This document shows, one piece after another, positions 4,943 to 11,047 of a DNA stretch of 11,047 nucleotides. The DNA comes from REEB506 sp040381035 (GTDB lineage Bacteria > Pseudomonadota > Alphaproteobacteria > Caulobacterales > Aquidulcibacteraceae). The notes beneath the pieces were generated by a model, which was not told the origin of the DNA, made no database searches, and worked only from the letters and a program-made list of their open reading frames with translations. The stretch is taken from NCBI GenBank assembly GCA_040381035.1, contig JBEIHY010000100.1:1-11047 (forward strand). Direction: 5' to 3'. A program made the translations under genes and the position numbers. Position 1 is the first letter of the stretch. Each line of letters begins with the position of its first letter.

Positions 4943-4964
4943 GGCTCTCTGCGCGTTCAGAGCC
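4943..4964 (-). terminator. Possible terminator after the S8 protease gene
   Basis: About 16 bases past the protease stop, the minus strand forms a GGCTCT...AGAGCC stem of 6 base pairs with a 10-base loop, followed by GTTTCAA. The stem is short and the U-run weak, so this is a tentative intrinsic terminator. Confidence 0.3.
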
Positions 4965-4979
4965 TGCCCGAATTGAGCG

Positions 4980-7316
4980 CTAGAAGGCGATGCGCAAACC
5001 AATCCGGGCGTAGGCTTCAGCGGGCGCGCCGGCCCGGTGACCGGGATCGCGGCGAACGGCGAGGGCGGCGTCGGCGGCCAGCCGATCGCCCGACCATGCG
5101 GTATAGCCAGCCCGCAGCTCCAGTTCGCGCCCGTCGGGAACGGCCGAGATCGAACGCTCGACCATGCGCAGATGGGCCCTTCCCCAGGCATCCGAATCCG
5201 GCAGAAGCGCCGTAAACCCGCCCGCCTCGACCCGCAGCGGCTGCGACAAAGTGAGGGTCGCGAGGCCCGGAACATTTCGCGCCGCGGCAAGCTGATAGCT
5301 CAGCGTCACACGGCCAGCGCTGGTGGCCAGATCGCCGGCCGCTTGCAGCCAAGCCGGACCGCCCGCAATGCGCGCAGTCCCCGTCTCGCCGCGCGCCTCC
5401 AGACGCAAGCGCGGCGTCGGGGCAAGCGCGATCGTGACTTCGTGCGCAACCGTGCGCGCATCCATGGCCCCGCCTGCCCGCTGCGCCAGCGCAAGGCCAA
5501 GGGCGCGCCCCTGCTCGCGCACATCCGCGCGCGCCAAGCCAAATTCGACCGGGCCCCGCGCAAACAGCCACTTTGCGATCGTCGCATCGGTTTTTCCCGC
5601 CGCAGCACCGGCCCAGGGCGCCGCGCCGCCGGATTGGGTTGCCAAGGCAAACGTTCCCAAACGCCCCGCCTGGCGCTGAACCGCAAGCGCTGACCCTGAC
5701 GCGGCAAGGCGGCTCACGCCTTCGCCGAGCGGCCCCAATCGACCAATAAGCGCAGGCGTGCGTCCCGAGACAGCCACAGACCAGCCAGGCGCCAGCGGCG
5801 CCTCAATGCGAAACGCGCCGCTTGAAGTATCGCGGCGCTCATCTCGCCGCATCGCCTCAAGCGCGCCGAACGGGTGTTGCACCTCACCGGCAGAGACAGT
5901 GTAGGAAAATCCATGCGGGTCAGACGCCGAACGCCACAACAGCGGGGCGGCGGCGTCGGCGACGCCAGGCGCGTCAACAGCACGCCAGCCAGAGCCGAGA
6001 TCGACCGAGAAGGTTCGACCGAACTCATCGAAGGCAACCGTCGTCCACACACCGGGGCGCGCGAACGCATTGCCAAAAGCCGGACCCGTTGCGCCGAGAT
6101 TGGCCCCCACAGCCGCACTGCCGGCGGCCCCCGCCAGTGGCGCGGAGAGCGGGCCGATCGGCCCGAACGCGCGCTCCACATTCACCTGCCCCCGCCCCCA
6201 GACCGCATCAATGCCAGGATCGCCGCGATCGTCGGCCGAGCGCAAGACAAGTTGAACAAGTTGTTGCGGGCTCAGCGCGGGAAAGGCTTGCCGCAAGAGC
6301 GCGAGCGCCCCGACGACATGCGGCGCCGAATAAGACGTCCCCTGCATGCGGCAGGTGAAGTCCTCAAAGCAGGTCTGGAAGGCCGGGTCGGTCGCGCCTG
6401 GAGCGCCGGAATCGACCGTGAAGACCTGATCGCCCGGCGCAACGACATACCAATTCTGCGATGGTCCCGCGATATTGGAAAACGTCGCCAAGGCGCCGCT
6501 CGGCCCGATCGCCCCGACGGTGAGAATGAGGCCGTTGGAAACCGTCAAATCGCTCGCGAACCGCCCGGGATAATTCACGTCCGGCGCGGTCGGGCCATCA
6601 TTGCCGGCGGAATTGACGACAATCACGCCGGCGGCGGTGGCGCGCGCCAGCGCGGCGCGAAACGCCTGCGAACTCACCCCTGCAGAGCCTAAAGACAAGT
6701 TGATGATCTTTGCGCCCTGCGCGGCGGCATAATCGACCGCACGGGCAAGATCGCTGTTCAAGAAACTGCAGTTCGTGCTTGTGCAATTCGGGTCGTCGGC
6801 GCGCACCGCCAGGATCGTTGCGTCATAAGCGACGCCGACCGTGGAGACGCCATTGAAGGCGCCGGCGATGAAACCCGCGAGTTCTGTGCCATGCGTGCCC
6901 GCGCCAGTCAGCTGGTTGCGGGTGTCCACAATGTCTATCGAGGCCGGATGAAGTCGCCCGGCGATCTCGGGCTCGCTGGGAATCATGCCATCGTCAATGA
7001 TCGCCACAACGACACCCGCCCCCGTCGCGCCCCGCGTCCAGCCGGCTTCGGCCTTGACGCCGCCAACGCCCCAATTGGCGCGATATTCCGCCGAACTGGT
7101 CGATGGCGTCGCGCCAGCGGGAAACGCCACCGGGGGCGGGCGGGTCGGCGGTGATGGTGGCGGCGGCGGCGGCGGTGGCGGCGGTGGCGGCGACGGCGGC
7201 GGCGGCGACGCGTCAATCGGAGAAAGAACCGCGCCCCCTGCGCCGCCGCCAGCGCAGGCCGCGAGCAAGGTCGAAACAAGCGCTGCCGCGCAGAATTTCA
7301 GCATCTGCAGACGCAT
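4980..7316 (-). CDS. S8 (subtilisin-family) serine protease, autotransporter-like lipoprotein
   Basis: The predicted protein has 778 residues. A lipoprotein signal ends in LLAAC with Cys21, followed by a glycine patch and a polyproline linker (about 38-62). The peptidase domain (about 75-385) shows the triad: Asp108 in AIIDDG, His142 in GTHGTE and Ser328 in GTSYSAPHVVGALALL. The oxyanion Asn239 is in NSAGND. The remaining roughly 390 residues are rich in alternating beta-type segments and end YARIGLRIAF, with the terminal Phe typical of outer-membrane barrels. Lipidation, S8 domain and C-terminal barrel together recall the SphB1 and NalP autotransporters, which process other surface proteins; this role is inferred. 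The start at 7316 has GGAG seven bases upstream; an in-frame ATG at 7394 lacks this and would bury the signal peptide. It diverges from the acylase gene. Confidence 0.85.
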   Translation of the reverse strand: MRLQMLKFCAAALVSTLLAACAGGGAGGAVLSPIDASPPPPSPPPPPPPPPPPPSPPTRPPPVAFPAGATPSTSSAEYRANWGVGGVKAEAGWTRGATGAGVVVAIIDDGMIPSEPEIAGRLHPASIDIVDTRNQLTGAGTHGTELAGFIAGAFNGVSTVGVAYDATILAVRADDPNCTSTNCSFLNSDLARAVDYAAAQGAKIINLSLGSAGVSSQAFRAALARATAAGVIVVNSAGNDGPTAPDVNYPGRFASDLTVSNGLILTVGAIGPSGALATFSNIAGPSQNWYVVAPGDQVFTVDSGAPGATDPAFQTCFEDFTCRMQGTSYSAPHVVGALALLRQAFPALSPQQLVQLVLRSADDRGDPGIDAVWGRGQVNVERAFGPIGPLSAPLAGAAGSAAVGANLGATGPAFGNAFARPGVWTTVAFDEFGRTFSVDLGSGWRAVDAPGVADAAAPLLWRSASDPHGFSYTVSAGEVQHPFGALEAMRRDERRDTSSGAFRIEAPLAPGWSVAVSGRTPALIGRLGPLGEGVSRLAASGSALAVQRQAGRLGTFALATQSGGAAPWAGAAAGKTDATIAKWLFARGPVEFGLARADVREQGRALGLALAQRAGGAMDARTVAHEVTIALAPTPRLRLEARGETGTARIAGGPAWLQAAGDLATSAGRVTLSYQLAAARNVPGLATLTLSQPLRVEAGGFTALLPDSDAWGRAHLRMVERSISAVPDGRELELRAGYTAWSGDRLAADAALAVRRDPGHRAGAPAEAYARIGLRIAF
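7131..7205 (-). repeat. Polyproline-coding GGC/GGT tract
   Basis: The plus strand carries a long run of GGC, GGT and GGCGAC units that encodes a nearly unbroken proline stretch in the protease. The tract would form an extended spacer between the lipidated Cys and the catalytic domain. Its repetitive codons make it prone to slippage, and the G-runs could form quadruplex structures. Ribosomes would likely need EF-P to translate it. Confidence 0.8.
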
Positions 7317-7400
7317 CGCCGTCTCCGTTGCCCCCAAAGCGGCGCGCAAGCGCCGACGCTCCTTCACGTCGTCACGCGCCCGCACGCGGTCCAATCGCCT

Positions 7401-7592
7401 TCACTTGAACCGGAAATCCGGGTTGCGTCCAGCGCGATTGGCGCCCAGACGGCGCAGCGATTGTCGCAGCCGCGCAGCGATCGCGCCGATGGAGATGAGT
7501 TCGCCAAAAACCCGTTTTTGGGGAACGCTCAAGGGCCACCGATTGCGCTGCATGGTGCGCCAAAACCCGCGCCAGGGGCCGGCGATGACCAC
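7401..7592 (-). CDS. Possible small basic protein upstream of the protease
   Basis: A 63-codon frame on the minus strand begins MVIAGPWRGFWRTMQRNRWP and ends with LGANRAGRNPDFRFK. It is strongly basic with four tryptophans or more near the start, and its third codon positions are GC-rich. It lies 84 bases upstream of the protease start, in the same direction. There is no good ribosome site and I recognise no family. It may be a real short gene, a leader, or a chance frame in GC-rich DNA. Confidence 0.3.
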   Translation of the reverse strand: MVIAGPWRGFWRTMQRNRWPLSVPQKRVFGELISIGAIAARLRQSLRRLGANRAGRNPDFRFK

Positions 7593-7963
7593 CGCGCGCG
7601 CGCCGCGCGCGGCCTCTTATGGCCCATGCCGGCAAAGCGTTCAGTCAAGACGTGACGGCAAACGACCAAAAACGCCCGAGCGCGCGCCCCATAGGACCAA
7701 TGGCTTGATGATCCGCACTTGCCATGATGATCCGCTTATTGGGGAAGAACGCCGCCGGAGCATGGCCTTATCCGATGACCCGGCCGGCGCCGCTTGGTTG
7801 GGAAAACTTGGTCGAGACACCGTCGTCCAAGCAAAGGGCGCCCAGCCAGTATCACGACGCGCGGGCGGCGCACAGCAAAGAACCGGCATGTGCAGCCAGC
7901 ATTCTGGTGGACCGCCCGACGCGCCCCCGCTAGACCCGCCGCAAACCAATCAGGAGACGACGG
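7593..7963. other. Intergenic region between the divergent protease and acylase genes
   Basis: No convincing gene is seen here. Open frames on both strands lack family features and good start sites. Visible details are an 11-base direct repeat TGATGATCCGC at 7706-7716 and 7725-7735, and the ribosome site of the acylase near the right edge. Promoters for both neighbours should lie here, but I see no clear sigma-70-type pair. Confidence 0.5.
7706..7735. repeat. Direct repeat TGATGATCCGC, two copies
   Basis: Identical 11-base copies at 7706-7716 and 7725-7735 start 19 bases apart, close to two helical turns. They could be tandem sites for a regulator of the divergent genes. This is inferred from position and spacing only. 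Confidence 0.4.
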
Positions 7964-7981
7964 ATGCGACGGATGCGACGG
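7952..7981 (+). promoter_or_regulatory. Ribosome site and duplicated start region of the acylase
   Basis: AGGAG at 7952-7956 is followed by a tandem 9-base repeat (CGGATGCGA at 7961-7969 and 7970-7978). This places two in-frame ATG codons at 7964 and 7973. The first has the better spacing (7 bases). Loss or gain of one unit would keep the frame and only alter the first three signal-peptide residues. Confidence 0.6.
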
Positions 7982-10177
7982 ACCTTGGCGATGCTCGCCT
8001 GTGCGCTGGCGGCCCTGACCTCAACACCCAGCCTGGCCAAAGAGAGCAACGCAGCCGCGCGCGCGCAACGCGTGGAGATCGCCCGCGACAATTGGGGCAT
8101 CGCCCATATCTCCGGCAAGACCGACGCCGACGCCGTGTTCGGAATGATGTACGCGCAGGCTGAGGACGACTTCCACCGCGTCGAGATGAACTACGTCGCA
8201 GCGCTTGGTCGCCGGGCGGAAATCGACGGCGAGCGCGCGGTGTGGGCGGATCTGCGCGCGCGCATGTACAATGGTGAGGATCGCCTCAAGGCGCTCTACA
8301 AGACCTGCCCGCTTTGGCTGAAGACGCTCGCCGAGGCCTGGGCCGAGGGGCTCAATTTCTACCTTGCGACCCACCCGCATGTGCAGCCGCAAGTCATCAC
8401 GCGCTTTGAGCCATGGATGACGCTTGCCTTCACAGAGGGCTCTATCGGCGGCGACATCGAAGCCATCGACCTCGACGACCTGCGCCATTTCTACGAGCCG
8501 AATGCGCCGCGCGCCAGCAAGGCGGCGGCGGCGTCCGCGCTCGAACTGTCCGAACAGGGCTCAAACGGCATCGCGATCGCACCGGCAAACACCAAGAACG
8601 GACACCCGCTGCTCCTGATCAATCCGCACACGAGCCTTTATTTCCGCTCCGAGGCGCATGTGACGAGCGCGGAGGGACTGAACGCCTATGGGGCCAGCAC
8701 TTGGGGCCAGTTCTTTGTCTATCAAGGCTTCAACGATCGGGCCGGCTGGATGCACACCACCAGCGGCGTCGTGCGCGTGTCGCGCTTCGTTGAGAAGGTT
8801 AAGGTGCGCAACGGCCGTTACGTCACAGATATCGGCGGACGGCCAATGGCTGTGGCGACCGAAACCGTCACCATCCCTTTTCGCACCGTCGCTGGCCCGC
8901 GCGGCGGCGCGCGCACCTTCACGATCTACCGCACGCCCAACGGCCCCGTCATTGCGCGCCAGGCCGGCGCAGGCGTGGGTGAGGAGCGCTGGATCAGCTT
9001 CGCGATGATGAACCGCCCGGTTGAGGCGCTGCAGCAATCGTTCCTGCGCACCAAGGTGGGCTCCTATGCTGAATTCGAGAAGGTTGCCGCGCTCCAGGCC
9101 AACTCGTCCAACAATACGATCTTTGCCGACGCCGACGGCGTCATCGCGCTCGACATGCCGCACTTCATCGCCAAGCGAAACCCGGTGCTCGATTATACCA
9201 AGCCCGTCGACGGATCAGATCCCGGGCAAGCCTGGCAAGGGCCACATCGCGCCCAAGACATTCCCCGCATCGTCAATCCCGCCACCGGGTTTGTGTTCAA
9301 CACCAATAATTGGGTCTATTCCGCTGCCGGCGAGGCAAGCCCGAAGGCTGGGGACTATCCGCGCTACATGGACGCGGCCGGAGAGAACCCGCGCGGACTG
9401 CAGGCCCTGCGCCTGCTTTCCAACCGTCGCGACTTCACCCTCCAAACGCTGGGCGAGGCGGCCTACGACACCTACCAGCCGGTGTTCGCCGCCCTGATCC
9501 CAGCCCTTGTTGCGGCCTACGACGAAACGCCGGCCAGCGATCCGCTGAAGGCGCGGCTTGCCGCGCCGATCGAAACGCTGCGGCGCTGGGACTTCCGCAC
9601 GTCGACGTCGTCGGTGGCGATGTCGCTGGGCCAGCTCTGGGGCGACGAAATCTGGCGTGCGATGGAGCCGCGCTTGCCAGGCCGCCCGAATGCGATCTTC
9701 CTGAAGGTCGGGCGCGACATCCCCGAAGCGCAGCAATTGCAGATATTGGCCAGCGTCGTCGACCGCATGGAGCGAGACTACGGGACATGGCGCACACCCT
9801 GGGGCGAGATCAATCGCTACCAGCGCCTCACGCCAAACATCGCACAGCGCTATGACGACGCCGCCCCCAGCCTGCCGATCGCCTTCACGAGCCAACGCTG
9901 GGGCGCCCTGCCGGCCTTCGTGACGACGCCGCGCCCGGGGACAAAACGCTATTATGGCGATAGCGGCAACAGCTTCGTCGCCGTGGTCGAGTTTGGCCCG
10001 CGGGTGCGCGCCATCGCCATAAATGCCGGCGGCCAGAGCGGCGATCCGACGTCTGCGCACTTCTTCGACCAAGGCGATCGCTACACACGCGGCGACCTGC
10101 GCCCGGTCTACTTCTATCCCGACGAGCTTGCCCCACACATTGCGCGCCGGTACCGGCCCGGCGAACGAGGACGCTGA
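7964..10177 (+). CDS. Penicillin acylase family protein (secreted Ntn hydrolase)
   Basis: This 737-residue protein of the S45 acylase family hydrolyses amide bonds; relatives include penicillin, cephalosporin and acyl-homoserine-lactone acylases. It has a signal peptide (MRRMRRTLAMLACALAAL, probable cut after SLA at 25). The alpha-chain starts with VEIARDNWGIAHISG. The autocatalytic junction has the nucleophile Ser200 in EQGSNGIAIAP, followed by NGHPLLLINPH. HTTSGVVRVS lies near 264-273, and the oxyanion-type Asn384 is in SSNNTIFADADG. After self-cleavage it would be a periplasmic heterodimer. AGGAG (7952-7956) stands 7 bases before the ATG at 7964; a second in-frame ATG lies 9 bases on, within a 9-base repeat. 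Length fits the family. Activity on quorum signals is plausible but unproven; the substrate cannot be read from sequence. Confidence 0.9.
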   Translation: MRRMRRTLAMLACALAALTSTPSLAKESNAAARAQRVEIARDNWGIAHISGKTDADAVFGMMYAQAEDDFHRVEMNYVAALGRRAEIDGERAVWADLRARMYNGEDRLKALYKTCPLWLKTLAEAWAEGLNFYLATHPHVQPQVITRFEPWMTLAFTEGSIGGDIEAIDLDDLRHFYEPNAPRASKAAAASALELSEQGSNGIAIAPANTKNGHPLLLINPHTSLYFRSEAHVTSAEGLNAYGASTWGQFFVYQGFNDRAGWMHTTSGVVRVSRFVEKVKVRNGRYVTDIGGRPMAVATETVTIPFRTVAGPRGGARTFTIYRTPNGPVIARQAGAGVGEERWISFAMMNRPVEALQQSFLRTKVGSYAEFEKVAALQANSSNNTIFADADGVIALDMPHFIAKRNPVLDYTKPVDGSDPGQAWQGPHRAQDIPRIVNPATGFVFNTNNWVYSAAGEASPKAGDYPRYMDAAGENPRGLQALRLLSNRRDFTLQTLGEAAYDTYQPVFAALIPALVAAYDETPASDPLKARLAAPIETLRRWDFRTSTSSVAMSLGQLWGDEIWRAMEPRLPGRPNAIFLKVGRDIPEAQQLQILASVVDRMERDYGTWRTPWGEINRYQRLTPNIAQRYDDAAPSLPIAFTSQRWGALPAFVTTPRPGTKRYYGDSGNSFVAVVEFGPRVRAIAINAGGQSGDPTSAHFFDQGDRYTRGDLRPVYFYPDELAPHIARRYRPGERGR

Positions 10178-10184
10178 TGTCTCG

Positions 10185-10450
10185 GTGGCGAAGCGCACAA
10201 CGCTTGGACCATTTTCGAGTTTGTTGATTTCGCGATTGTTGATCTCGAGCGAAACCAGCCTTGAAGCGGCCCCGTCGGGCGACCGCCTGGCGGTGGCAGA
10301 GAGCCCGCGCATCAAGCCCAGCTGGGTATCGCTGAGACCAAGCTCCTTTTGGACAGGGGCTGCGCCGCGCCGATCTTGCCCGGCGCGATGGCGACGGTCC
10401 TGTTTTCCTCGGTAGCCGTTCCAATGTCTGGGATCATGCGGGTCATGAAC
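10185..10450 (-). pseudogene. MFS transporter, decayed N-terminal fragment
   Basis: On the minus strand near 10310-10360 one frame reads AAPVQKELGLSDTQLGLMRG LSA. This is the loop and second-helix start typical of major facilitator transporters (normally ...ELGLSDTQLGLLxGFAFA). Another frame then gives GRPTGPLQGWFRSRSTIA, which fits the following GxPxGxLADRxSRRxxIA loop motif with degraded bases. No single open frame covers the region and the first membrane helix is unrecognisable. I read it as an old, frameshifted remnant lying tail to tail with the acylase. The evidence is by motif only and the limits are approximate. Confidence 0.5.
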
Positions 10451-10648
10451 GCAAACGGACGGCGCTAAGCCTCGTCCTTCAGAAGCCAGCGTTAACCTGA
10501 GGCGATTCCCCTGGGTGAAATTCTAACATCGCCGCACCCAACAGCCGACGCTCAAGAGCGAGCGGTCTAACCCGGTCGGCCATAGGTCCGCCGGCGTTAC
10601 AAAAACAAGGCACCTGCAGACGAAGGCCTCGTAAGAGTAACATCGGGT
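10451..10648. other. Intergenic region before the AbiEi-like gene
   Basis: I see no gene here. Nothing in it can be assigned confidently. A stretch near 10485-10545 looks like it could be an insertion-sequence end, but no matching partner end is visible in the window. The promoter of the following gene should be in the last hundred bases, but no clear -35/-10 pair stands out. Confidence 0.4.
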
Positions 10649-11047
10649 GTGCCCCTTTCATCGTCCAAAGATCGCGCGATTGCGCTTCTCCACGCCGAAG
10701 GCGTGGCGCGGGCGCTGGAGTTTGTTGAGGCCGGCATTTCCCGGATGGCTCTCCGTCGCCTTGTCGAGCAGGGCGTACTGATCCAGCCTTCACGCGGCCT
10801 GTATCAACTGGCCGACGCCGAATACTCGGCCGAACACAGCCTCGCCGAAGCCGCCAAGACAGTGCCAGCGGGCATTGCTGCACTGCTGTCGGCGCTGCAA
10901 TTCCATACCCTCACCACGCAGACGCCGCACGCGGTCTGGATACTGATGCCATCGAAGGCGTGGGCGCCGACCAAGCCGCCGGTGCGCATCAAGATTATTC
11001 GCGCAAGTGGCGAGACGCTGACGGCCGGCATCAGGCATCATCGGATC
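10649..11047 (+). CDS. AbiEi-family antitoxin/transcriptional regulator, 3' partial
   Basis: A GTG at 10649 opens a frame that runs to the window edge (133 codons). It begins with a winged-helix-like head (SKDRAIALLHAEGVARALEF, EAGISRMALRRLVEQGVL). The hallmark RGLYQLAD follows near residues 52-59, then the second domain VPAGIAALLSALQFHTLTTQ, PHAVWILMPSKAWAP and IKIIRASGE. This is the pattern of AbiEi antitoxins of type IV toxin-antitoxin and abortive phage-infection systems. They repress their own operon and counter the nucleotidyltransferase toxin AbiEii, which usually lies directly downstream, here outside the window. An upstream in-frame stop at 10583-10585 limits the start. AAGAG lies 11 bases before the GTG, a weak ribosome site. 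The reading is free of frameshifts. Confidence 0.85.
   Translation, partial: MPLSSSKDRAIALLHAEGVARALEFVEAGISRMALRRLVEQGVLIQPSRGLYQLADAEYSAEHSLAEAAKTVPAGIAALLSALQFHTLTTQTPHAVWILMPSKAWAPTKPPVRIKIIRASGETLTAGIRHHRI

Noticed and set aside
5037..6692. Several plus-strand open frames within the protease gene
   Set aside because: All are antisense, Arg- and Pro-rich, and overlap a gene with a clear catalytic triad.
7317..7394. N-terminal extension of the protease to ATG at 7394
   Set aside because: It would add 26 charged residues before a good lipoprotein signal, and it lacks the GGAG site found ahead of 7316.
6985..8163. Plus-strand open frame of 392 codons
   Set aside because: It covers the antisense of the protease N-terminus (polyglycine from the polyproline tract), the intergenic region and the acylase start in another frame; the composition is that of a shadow.
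10215..10254. Hairpin or direct repeats (TTGTTGATTTCG / TTGTTGATCTCG) after the acylase stop
   Set aside because: The stems are only 5-6 bases with long loops and no U-run, so I do not call a terminator. The near repeat of 12 bases lies within the decayed MFS fragment and may be chance.
9215..10315. Minus-strand open frame of 366 codons
   Set aside because: Most of it is antisense to the acylase. Only its first residues touch the decayed MFS fragment, which is listed separately.
10479..10883. Minus-strand open frame of 134 codons
   Set aside because: It is mostly antisense to the AbiEi-like gene, whose plus-strand translation shows clear family motifs.
1..11047. CRISPR array, tRNA or rRNA gene
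   Set aside because: I saw no regularly spaced repeats and no cloverleaf or rRNA-like segments. This was by eye; a dedicated scan for tRNAs could still find a fragment near the integrase remnant.

Overview
The window looks like GC-rich alphaproteobacterial DNA. The basis is the codon use and the families present: IS66, IS110/IS1111-type, IS256 and IS21-type pieces, and a DUF1778/GNAT toxin-antitoxin pair. The exact genus cannot be read from it. It falls into two unlike halves.

Positions 1 to about 4,900 are a genomic scrapyard of mobile elements and toxin-antitoxin (TA) genes. From left to right: the tnpA, tnpB and broken tnpC genes of an IS66 element; the first part of a Phd/YefM-like antitoxin cut at the IS66 junction; a decayed serine recombinase; an intact GNAT toxin and its DUF1778 antitoxin, with a readable promoter and operator; a small hypothetical gene; the 3' part of an IS110-type element with its non-coding right end; the first half of a PIN-domain toxin with a palindrome at its start; a 119-bp element with IS21-like ends; the C-terminal catalytic part of a phage-type tyrosine integrase; the first part of an IS256 transposase with a strong hairpin; and a frameshifted XerC/D-like recombinase fragment. 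Almost every junction cuts a gene, so the region records repeated insertion and deletion. The only apparently intact functional module is antitoxin, toxin, then the recombinase remnant, all on the minus strand. The toxin stop overlaps the recombinase start as ATGA.

Positions 4,980 to 10,177 hold two large intact exported-protein genes that diverge from a roughly 650-bp intergenic region. On the minus strand is a subtilisin-family (S8) serine protease with a lipoprotein signal, a polyproline linker and a beta-rich C-terminus ending in Phe; its layout recalls the SphB1/NalP autotransporters. On the plus strand is a secreted penicillin-acylase-family N-terminal nucleophile hydrolase, which could act on acyl-homoserine lactones or other amides. 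Both would act outside the cytoplasm, but a shared task is only a guess.

Positions 10,178 to the end contain a decayed N-terminal fragment of a major facilitator transporter on the minus strand. They also contain the 5' part of a GTG-started AbiEi-family antitoxin or regulator that runs off the window. Its toxin partner would be expected just outside. With this gene the window carries pieces of four different TA systems in 11 kb.
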